A stretch of 7,960 nucleotides of DNA, from positions 1 to 7,960 of the forward strand of contig URQL01000076.1 in the NCBI GenBank assembly GCA_900550005.1. Direction: 5' to 3'. Both the position numbers and the translations under genes were made by a program. The notes below the pieces were generated by a model, which searched no databases, was not told where the DNA came from, and saw only the letters and a list, made by a program, of their open reading frames with translations. This DNA comes from an uncultured Erysipelotrichaceae bacterium (GTDB taxonomy: Bacteria; Bacillota_I; Bacilli_A; Erysipelotrichales; Coprobacillaceae). Below are positions 1-5,486 of the stretch, one piece after another (position 1 is the stretch's first letter; every line of letters begins with the position of its first letter).

Positions 1-1044
1 AGTTACAGGAAAAAAACTATCATCTAAGAAATTAATCTATATGAATTCTTTAGAGGATTTAACTCACCGTATTATTGATGTTTTATCAGGCTTTACTTTA
101 ACAAATTCGCGTAATAAAAATTACATTATGAAATACTTTAAAGAAAAGGTGGATCATACACAACAATTAGAATTCCATTACGGTTGTTTTAAAGCTTTTA
201 CAATTGTGTTCAATGGCTTTGTGATGTATTTATTAGATGTGTCTGCTTTTTTTATAGCGGGAATAATGTTAGTTTTACATAAAATAACTTTAGGTACTGC
301 TTCAGTTTCTTTAAGTTATGGTAAACAATTTATTTGGCCAATTCGTTATATGATTGATGATTTAAATGATATTCAAGACCATTAAAAAAATATATGAAAA
401 ATATAACTTAATAATAAATGGAAAGTATTTTATTTAATGATAAAATTGAATATACAGAAGTACAAGTCCATTATGATCATTTTAATTTACAACCTTTTTC
501 TTTTAGTTTTGAAAAAGGAAAAAAATATTTATTTCTAGGTCCTAGTGGTGTAGGAAAGTCTACTTTGTTTAATCTTTTTACAAAGCAAATTCTTCCTAAT
601 GAAGGGAAAATCCATATTGATAATCACAATTTAAATAAATTAGATTTAGCGTATTTAGTTAGTGGGGTTTATCAAGAAAATCATATTTATGATACCTCTG
701 TCTATAATAATTTTACTTTATTTTCTACTTATTCAATAGAGCCTTTAAATCAACTTTTAAAAAAGAATCCTAATAAAAAAATAGACTATTTATTAAAATA
801 AAAAGCTTCAGTGAATTTAAGTCAAGGTGAGAAGCAAATGCTTTCTTTATTACGTACTTATTTAAGTGACGCACCTATTGTTTTACTTGATGAAGCATTT
901 GAATCCATTGATGTTGCTTCTAGAGAATATTTCCAAAATTTATTTTTAAATGATTCAAGTAAAACGATTTTAATGATTACTCATGACTATGATGATCAAT
1001 TTATCCAAAAATTTGATGAAGTTATTTATTTAAAAAACAGTTAA
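1..1044 (+). pseudogene. Degraded ABC exporter (membrane domain plus ATPase), 5' end outside window
   Basis: This is the 3' part of a half-size ABC exporter, a family that uses ATP to move peptides, lipids or drugs across the membrane. The first frame is open from the window edge and runs to a TAA at 383-385. It carries the end of the membrane domain, with hydrophobic stretches around 200-290. The frame then shifts near 374-380, where the continuing peptide reads TIKKIYEKYNLIIN. It shifts again near 410-430 into the ATPase frame that begins around 418. Walker A is GPSGVGKST (about 540-566). An in-frame TAA at 799-801 interrupts the protein just before the signature LSQGEKQ (814-834). Walker B is IVLLDEAFE, followed by the switch histidine in ITHDYDD. 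The two ATPase parts are in the same frame, so that break is a nonsense change. Three lesions argue for a pseudogene, but the motifs are well preserved, so decay is recent or some lesions are sequence errors. The transported substrate cannot be told. Confidence 0.85.
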
Positions 1045-1067
1045 GTCTAGTGAACTTAACTGTTTTT
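1033..1067. terminator. Bidirectional intrinsic terminator between convergent genes
   Basis: A perfect 14-bp inverted repeat (1033-1046 with 1054-1067) surrounds a 7-nt loop. Each arm carries A5 outside and T5 on the far side, so the hairpin has a T-tract on both strands. It contains the TAA of the ABC exporter remnant (1042-1044) and the stop codon of the minus-strand nuclease gene (1056-1058). It therefore probably ends transcription of both. Confidence 0.85.
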
Positions 1068-2048
1068 AGTGTAAGTATGGAGTAAAGATTGGATTTGATC
1101 TAAAGTTTGATCTTCAAGTAAAGCTTTGAATATAAGCTTATATTGTAAAAGTGTTAAATTATTTAAAAATGAATCATCATTATTTGGATAAGATTTTTTA
1201 AATAATTGAATGCAATTTAACTTAGCATTTTTAAGTTGACCAAGTTCTTCTCCTTGAAATATACCTTTAGATACACCTTGTGAAAAACCTTCGTCTACAC
1301 CTTCTTGATGCGCTTTAGCTAATTCTTCTTCTCTCTCTTTTCTTTCTTGTTGTAAAATCCATTGTCTTTTAAATTCACCTAATTGATGAGCATATTCTTT
1401 AGTGTATTCATCTAATACTCTTGCCATGGCTTTAACCACCTCTCTGTTTAATTTAAGTATATCACAAGTTAATCCGAAATAAAATAGATATACTAATAAT
1501 TTAAACTCATTTAGTTCTTCTAATCGTTTATGCTTTAGTACTTCTTTTATATAAGGAAGATAAATATAAAAATGAATTACATAATCATGATCATCTTCAC
1601 CATTATCTTTATATACTTTCGCACATTGAGTAAGGCATGGATCATCTTTATCTAAAGTATTAATAAAAAGAATTTGGAAACATTGTTTTGTATCTTCAAA
1701 GTGGTCTTCACCTTTATGTAATTGCATAGCGACCATCTTGTGTCCGTATTGTTGAAAACGGGATTTATCACTTTTAGGATCATATTTTTGTTGCATTTCA
1801 ATATTAAGATAACTTCCATTTTCCAATTCATATAAAATATCTAAGGTATTGTATTTACCATTTTCAATTTCAGGTACTTGTAGACTACTTATTAGTGTAA
1901 CATCCTTGACTTCATGATGAAGTAAATGTTTAGTGATGACATTGAGTATGTATTTTTTGTTTAAATTATTAGAGTCATCAAATAGATGATGAATAAACCG
2001 ATCATCTTTTAAGTTAAATAATTCTGATTCTTCTTCTAATTGTGTCAT
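1056..2048 (-). CDS. Rpn/PDDEXK_2-family nuclease (transposase-like) protein
   Basis: The 330-residue protein belongs to the Rpn family of recombination-promoting nucleases, usually annotated as PD-(D/E)XK nuclease family transposases. The N-terminal nuclease core shows a family-typical active site: Asp70 in TLDIL and Glu84 in NIEMQ, with Gln86 where classical members have Lys. The conserved segment FQQYGHKMVAMQL follows, then FQILFINT (about 124-131). Residues 235-270 are charged and probably helical, with glycines spaced about every four residues (EGVDEGFSQGVSKGIFQGEE). Such a tail is common in this family and may serve oligomerisation. The start is supported by AGGAGGT (2057-2063) eight bases upstream of the ATG. 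Length and frame look intact. The gene faces the ABC remnant convergently and has a structured leader region upstream. Known members cut DNA and promote RecA-independent recombination. Real mobility here is inference, since I see no terminal inverted repeats or target duplication. Confidence 0.9.
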   Translation of the reverse strand: MTQLEEESELFNLKDDRFIHHLFDDSNNLNKKYILNVITKHLLHHEVKDVTLISSLQVPEIENGKYNTLDILYELENGSYLNIEMQQKYDPKSDKSRFQQYGHKMVAMQLHKGEDHFEDTKQCFQILFINTLDKDDPCLTQCAKVYKDNGEDDHDYVIHFYIYLPYIKEVLKHKRLEELNEFKLLVYLFYFGLTCDILKLNREVVKAMARVLDEYTKEYAHQLGEFKRQWILQQERKEREEELAKAHQEGVDEGFSQGVSKGIFQGEELGQLKNAKLNCIQLFKKSYPNNDDSFLNNLTLLQYKLIFKALLEDQTLDQIQSLLHTYTKNS

Positions 2049-2120
2049 TATAAATAACCTCCTATTATACCTATACTAAAAAAATTTGTCTTTTTCTCAC
2101 TTTTTTTGAAAAAAAATAGA

Positions 2121-2221
2121 ACATAAAAAGGTGTACCCGGGGGGGATACACCTTTTTAGCTATTATATTCACGTAAGGGTGATAATAGGGGATATGTGTT
2201 AGTGAATGCGCTTCACTTAAC
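2121..2221 (-). ncRNA. Candidate structured small RNA or attenuating leader of the Rpn-family gene
   Basis: Transcription from the minus-strand promoter at 2228-2255 should start near 2221. Three hairpins then follow in order. The first (2222-2197) is a 10-bp stem with one bulge and loop GCGCA, at the very 5' end. The second (2188-2160) pairs CTATTAT with ATAATAG and has an inner CAC/GTG helix. The third (2157-2125) is the terminator. This would give an RNA of about 100 nt. With read-through it becomes the leader of the nuclease gene, whose start codon lies 77 bases past the terminator. I see no open frame in it and do not recognise a known riboswitch or RNA family. Structure is seen directly; expression and role are inferred. 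Confidence 0.45.
2125..2157 (-). terminator. Intrinsic terminator hairpin with C7/G7 run, upstream of the Rpn-family gene
   Basis: An 11-bp stem (2125-2135 with 2147-2157) is extended by CCC/GGG pairing (2136-2138 with 2143-2145) and one bulged A at 2146. It has T5 on each strand. No plus-strand gene lies upstream, so its useful direction is most likely minus, ending transcripts from the promoter at 2228-2255 before they reach the nuclease gene. The run of seven G at 2139-2145 is exceptional in this AT-rich DNA. Confidence 0.65.
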
Positions 2222-2227
2222 AATTAT

Positions 2228-2255
2228 ATTATAACACCTTTTCAATAATTGTAAA
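2228..2255 (-). promoter_or_regulatory. Near-consensus sigma-A type promoter, minus strand
   Basis: Read on the minus strand, a -35 box TTTACA (2255-2250, five of six matches) is followed by a 16-nt spacer and a perfect -10 TATAAT (2233-2228). The predicted start near 2221 lies exactly at the foot of the first hairpin. It is the best promoter in the window and points to the small RNA or leader, and beyond it to the Rpn-family gene. A TATAAT at 2069-2064 nearer that gene abuts the ribosome binding site, so it is a poor alternative. Confidence 0.6.
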
Positions 2256-2294
2256 GGGTTACAGTGAAAAAATAAAGAAATTCATTCATTTCTA

Positions 2295-2303
2295 TGTTAT
2301 ACT
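2295..2303 (+). promoter_or_regulatory. Extended -10 promoter for the pseudouridine synthase gene
   Basis: TGTTATACT is a TGn-extended -10 element with five of six matches to TATAAT. No good -35 is present 17 nt upstream, which is tolerated for extended -10 promoters. Transcription would start near 2310, giving a very short leader that just includes the GGTGAT ribosome binding site. Confidence 0.4.
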
Positions 2304-2318
2304 TTGATGGGTGATAGA

Positions 2319-3299
2319 ATGAAAACAGTAAAAATAGATCAAAATAATGCAAATCAACGTATTGATAAGTTCTTAGTTAAATATTTACCTAATGCACCTA
2401 AAAGTTTTATCTATAAAATGATTAGAAAAAAAGATGTTAAGGTAAATGGTAAAAAAGTAAATGAAAATTATATTACTAAATTAAATGATGAAATCAGTTT
2501 ATTTTTATATGAAGATATGTTTTTAAAATTTGCAGGTAAAAAAGATATTTATGATTTAAAACCAAGTTTTAAAGTGGTTTATGAAGATGATCAAATTCTA
2601 ATTGTGGATAAACCAGCAGGATTACTTGTTCATGAAGATAAAAATGAGAGTATTCATACTTTAAGTAATGAGGTATTAAGTTATCTAAAACAAAAAGGTG
2701 AATATGAAGATAGTTTAGAAAATACCTTTGTTCCTGGACCTGTTCACCGTTTGGATCGTAATACTAGTGGAATTGTGATTTTTGGTAAAACACTACCTGC
2801 TTTACAAGCTTTAAATGAAATGATGAAACAAAGACATTACATTGAAAAGAAATATTATACGATCGTTAAAGGGAAAATGACGAAAGATCAAGAATTAATT
2901 GATTATGTAAAAAAAGTAGAAGAAGGAAAAATGCGTATTGTTTCTTCAAAAGATCCTAATGGATTAAAGATGCATACACTTGTTCATCCATTAGAATATA
3001 ATAATGAATTTACTTTATTAGAAGTAGGGATCGTTACAGGAAGAACCCATCAAATTCGTATTCATATGGCAAGTATCGATCATCCTGTCATTGGGGATAG
3101 TAAATACGGTGATTTTGAATTAAATAAAATCATTAAAAAACAATATCATTTAGACCATCAATACTTACATGCACATCAAATTACTTTTGTGAAAACTTTA
3201 GCGCCATTAGATTATTTAAATGGACAAACTTTTAGAGCACCTTTACCTAAAAAATTATCCCAAATCAAAAAAGAAATATTTAATAAACCTACAAAATAA
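2319..3299 (+). CDS. RluA-family pseudouridine synthase (RluC/RluD type)
   Basis: The enzyme converts selected uridines of ribosomal RNA (possibly tRNA) to pseudouridine in the cytoplasm. Starting at ATG 2319 it has 326 residues, normal for the family. An S4 RNA-binding domain covers about residues 10-65 (RIDKFLVKYLPNAPKSF onward, with VKVNGKKV). The synthase domain follows, with DKPAGLLVHED near 98-108, the catalytic motif HRLDRNTSG whose Asp146 is the nucleophile, and the late RTHQIRIHM motif near 242-250. An in-frame TTG at 2304 and ATG at 2307 lie upstream. I prefer 2319 because GGTGAT (2310-2315) complements the 16S rRNA end just before it, and because homology begins at MKTVKID. The exact target site cannot be read from the sequence, so I give no RluC or RluD symbol. 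It has its own likely extended -10 promoter, and no terminator separates it from the kinase gene. Confidence 0.93.
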   Translation: MKTVKIDQNNANQRIDKFLVKYLPNAPKSFIYKMIRKKDVKVNGKKVNENYITKLNDEISLFLYEDMFLKFAGKKDIYDLKPSFKVVYEDDQILIVDKPAGLLVHEDKNESIHTLSNEVLSYLKQKGEYEDSLENTFVPGPVHRLDRNTSGIVIFGKTLPALQALNEMMKQRHYIEKKYYTIVKGKMTKDQELIDYVKKVEEGKMRIVSSKDPNGLKMHTLVHPLEYNNEFTLLEVGIVTGRTHQIRIHMASIDHPVIGDSKYGDFELNKIIKKQYHLDHQYLHAHQITFVKTLAPLDYLNGQTFRAPLPKKLSQIKKEIFNKPTK

Positions 3300-3312
3300 A
3301 GGCAAACTATTG

Positions 3313-3318
3313 TATAAT
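3313..3318 (+). promoter_or_regulatory. -10 box for the ROK kinase gene
   Basis: A perfect TATAAT lies in the 48-bp gap before the kinase gene. The predicted start is near 3325, 10 bases ahead of AGGAGG (3335-3340), which is 7 bases from the ATG. The -35 region (TACAAA, 3290-3295) is weak and lies within the end of the upstream gene, so read-through from that gene may also contribute. Confidence 0.45.
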
Positions 3319-3347
3319 GAAGTTATATCAAATTAGGAGGAATAAAG

Positions 3348-4265
3348 ATGAGATATTTTATCGGAGTTGACTTAGGTGGGACAAATGTTCGTTCTTTATT
3401 AGTTGACGAAAAAGGAAACATTTTAGCCGAAGTAAAAGATGTAACAGAAAGTGAAAAGGGACCAGATTTTGTTACAGAAAAAATTATTAATCAAATTAAA
3501 TCAATTGATTACACTTCAATTGGAGGATTTGAAAAGGTAGAAGGAATTGGAATCGGTGTACCAGGACCAGTTGATACAGAAAATAAATGGATGGTTATGG
3601 CAACAAACTTAGTTGGGTTTGCACGTTATCCAATTTGCGCTAAAATTGAAGAAGCATTCAATAAACCAACTTTCATTGATAATGATGCAAATGTTGCTGG
3701 ACTTGCTGAAGCTTTAGTTGGTGCAGGACGTCTTAAAAAGAGCGTTTTCTACATTACTATTTCTACCGGAATTGGTGGTGCCTTCATTTATGATGGTAAA
3801 TTAATTTCAGGAAACCGTGGACACGCTGGAGAAATTGGAAATATTATCGTTAAATCAAATGGTGAAAAAATTAATCACTTAAATCCAGGTGCTGTTGAAA
3901 ATGAAGCAAGTGGGACAGCTATTGTAAGAAAAGCAAGAAAAGTATTTGGTGAAGATCAAATTAAACATGCGGGAAATTTATTTGAACTTGCAGCCAATGG
4001 AAATGAAGACGCTAAAACAATTCGTGAAGATTTCATTGACTGTGTTTCAAGCATGATGGCTGATATTGCTCACGTTGTTGATCCACACTGTTTTGTTATC
4101 GGTGGAGGTGTTATGAAATCAAAAGAATATTTCTTAGAAGATTTAGAAAAAGCATTTAATAGTAAAATCCATGAAGGTATGCGTGGTTATACACCAATTT
4201 ACAGTGTAGAATTAGACGATTGTGGAGCAATCGGTGCAGCAATGCTTCCAATGTCACAATTATAA
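3348..4265 (+). CDS. ROK-family sugar kinase, glucokinase-like
   Basis: This 305-residue cytoplasmic kinase probably phosphorylates glucose or a related hexose with ATP, feeding glycolysis. ATP-binding motif DLGGT is at 8-12, GVPGPVD at 71-77, and the ROK core DNDANVAG at 111-118 contains catalytic Asp113. A second nucleotide-binding segment STGIGGAF lies at 139-146, and GHAGEIG at 158-164 includes the conserved His159. After that, typical ROK kinases have the zinc-binding cysteine cluster CXCGXXGCXE. Here the region reads NHLNPGAVENEASGTA and has no cysteine, so zinc is unlikely to be bound in the usual way. The C-terminal GGGVMKS segment (about 252-258) is also family-typical. A strong AGGAGG site fixes the start. 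Flanking signals (own -10 box before, terminator after) suggest its own transcript. ROK substrates vary (glucose, N-acetylmannosamine, fructose, beta-glucosides), so the family is certain but the substrate is not. Confidence 0.9.
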   Translation: MRYFIGVDLGGTNVRSLLVDEKGNILAEVKDVTESEKGPDFVTEKIINQIKSIDYTSIGGFEKVEGIGIGVPGPVDTENKWMVMATNLVGFARYPICAKIEEAFNKPTFIDNDANVAGLAEALVGAGRLKKSVFYITISTGIGGAFIYDGKLISGNRGHAGEIGNIIVKSNGEKINHLNPGAVENEASGTAIVRKARKVFGEDQIKHAGNLFELAANGNEDAKTIREDFIDCVSSMMADIAHVVDPHCFVIGGGVMKSKEYFLEDLEKAFNSKIHEGMRGYTPIYSVELDDCGAIGAAMLPMSQL

Positions 4266-4271
4266 TAAATT

Positions 4272-4308
4272 AAGAGAAAGTACTCCAAAAAACTTTCTCT
4301 TTTTAATT
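4272..4308 (+). terminator. Intrinsic terminator after the ROK kinase gene
   Basis: A perfect 10-bp stem, AAGAGAAAGT (4272-4281) with ACTTTCTCTT (4292-4301), encloses a 10-nt loop and runs into a T-rich tail. It lies 6 bases after the kinase stop codon. It separates the kinase from mnmA, which must then have its own promoter; TATGAT at 4318-4323 is a possible -10, without a convincing -35. Confidence 0.8.
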
Positions 4309-4352
4309 TGTCTAAAATATGATAAACTTGTGAAGAATAAGGAGGAAATAAA

Positions 4353-5486
4353 ATGAAAGAAAGAGTTATTGTAGGACTTAGTGGCGGAGTCGATTCTGCG
4401 GTAAGTGCTTATTTATTAAAACAACAAGGTTACGATGTTGTTGGTGTATTCATGCGTAACTGGGATAGTCAACTTAATAATGATGTCTTAGGTAATCCAG
4501 ACAGTGATGCTCCTTATTGTCCACAAGAAGAAGATTATAAAGATGCTGTAGCTGTAGCAAAATGCTTAGGTATTGAAATTAAACGTGTTGATTTTATTAA
4601 AGAGTATTGGGACTATGTCTTTACTTATTTTTTAGATGAGTATAAAAAAGGAAGAACCCCTAACCCTGATATTTTATGTAATAAACATATTAAATTTAGA
4701 GCATTCCTCGATTATGCAAAATCAATTGGAGCAGATTATATTGCAACAGGCCATTATGCTCGTGTTGAACATCATCTTGGTGGAGATTCAGTTATGCTTA
4801 AAGGGGACGATCATAATAAAGATCAAACCTATTTCTTATGCCAATTATCACAAGAACAATTAAAAACAACTTTATTTCCTTTAGGACATATTGAAAAACC
4901 AAGAGTAAGAGAAATTGCAAAAGAAATTGGTTTACCTGTCGCAACAAAAAAAGACAGTACCGGTATTTGTTTTATCGGAGAAAGAGATTTTAAGGAATTC
5001 TTACAAAACTACATTCCTGCAAAAGAAGGAAAAATGGTTGATATTGAAACAAAAAAAGTCGTAGGTGAACATCAAGGAATCATGTATTATACGATTGGCC
5101 AAAGAAAAGGACTTAATATTGGTGGACCGGGAGATGCATGGTTTGTTGTAGGGAAGAACTATGATGAAAATGTTTTATATGTTTGTCAATCTGATCAAAA
5201 TAAATGGTTGCTTTCTACAGGAACACTCGTTACGGATGTAAACTGGATTCCAAGTAAAAAGCCAGAAGGAAAATTTGAATGTCAAGCTAAATTCAGATAC
5301 CGTCAACCAGATAATCCGGTTGTAATTGAATTTATTAATGAAAATACCGTTTATGTTGATTTTAAACAACCAGTTAAAGCTGTTACCCCAGGGCAAGCTG
5401 CTGTTTTCTATCTAGGTGATCAATGTTTAGGTGGCGGAACAATCGACAAAGTTTATAAAGATGGTAAGGAATTAGATTACCTATAA
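4353..5486 (+). CDS. mnmA: tRNA-specific 2-thiouridylase MnmA
   Basis: MnmA inserts sulfur at position 2 of the wobble uridine in tRNA for Lys, Glu and Gln, using ATP to adenylate the base and sulfur delivered by a cysteine desulfurase route. The 377-residue protein is full length. The PP-loop SGGVDS is at 10-15. Catalytic Cys109 sits in TPNPDILCNKHIKF, and the partner Cys206 in DSTGICFIGERDF. GHYAR (133-137) and KDQTYFL (157-163) are further family motifs. The C-terminal part (about 235-377) holds the central and beta-barrel tRNA-binding domains, with YTIGQRKGLNIGG at their start. AAGGAGG (4339-4345) lies 7 bases before the ATG. The stop codon shares its last base with the start of the next gene, so the two are probably one transcript. 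Sequence and length agree with the family throughout and I see no anomaly. Confidence 0.97.
   Translation: MKERVIVGLSGGVDSAVSAYLLKQQGYDVVGVFMRNWDSQLNNDVLGNPDSDAPYCPQEEDYKDAVAVAKCLGIEIKRVDFIKEYWDYVFTYFLDEYKKGRTPNPDILCNKHIKFRAFLDYAKSIGADYIATGHYARVEHHLGGDSVMLKGDDHNKDQTYFLCQLSQEQLKTTLFPLGHIEKPRVREIAKEIGLPVATKKDSTGICFIGERDFKEFLQNYIPAKEGKMVDIETKKVVGEHQGIMYYTIGQRKGLNIGGPGDAWFVVGKNYDENVLYVCQSDQNKWLLSTGTLVTDVNWIPSKKPEGKFECQAKFRYRQPDNPVVIEFINENTVYVDFKQPVKAVTPGQAAVFYLGDQCLGGGTIDKVYKDGKELDYL

Noticed and set aside
811..1044. GTG at 811 as the start of a separate gene
   Set aside because: It is in the same frame as the upstream ATPase half and starts in the middle of an ATPase domain, directly before the signature motif; it has no ribosome binding site.
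2064..2069. TATAAT (minus strand) as the promoter of the Rpn-family gene
   Set aside because: It directly abuts AGGAGG, so the transcript would start inside or after the ribosome binding site; the -35 match (AAGACA) is also only moderate.
1033..2157. The hairpins on both sides of the Rpn-family gene as terminal inverted repeats of a mobile element
   Set aside because: The two hairpins do not match each other beyond the A/T ends, and I see no flanking target-site duplication.
2304..2318. Upstream TTG or ATG as the start of the pseudouridine synthase
   Set aside because: The GGTGAT ribosome binding site lies within this stretch and serves the ATG at 2319.
4636..4863. Plus-strand open frame of 75 codons inside mnmA
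   Set aside because: It is in another frame of a clearly coding gene, with low-complexity composition and no start signal.
5175..5396. Minus-strand open frame of 73 codons
   Set aside because: It lies wholly inside mnmA, has no ribosome binding site and no recognisable domain; it is a shadow of the real gene.
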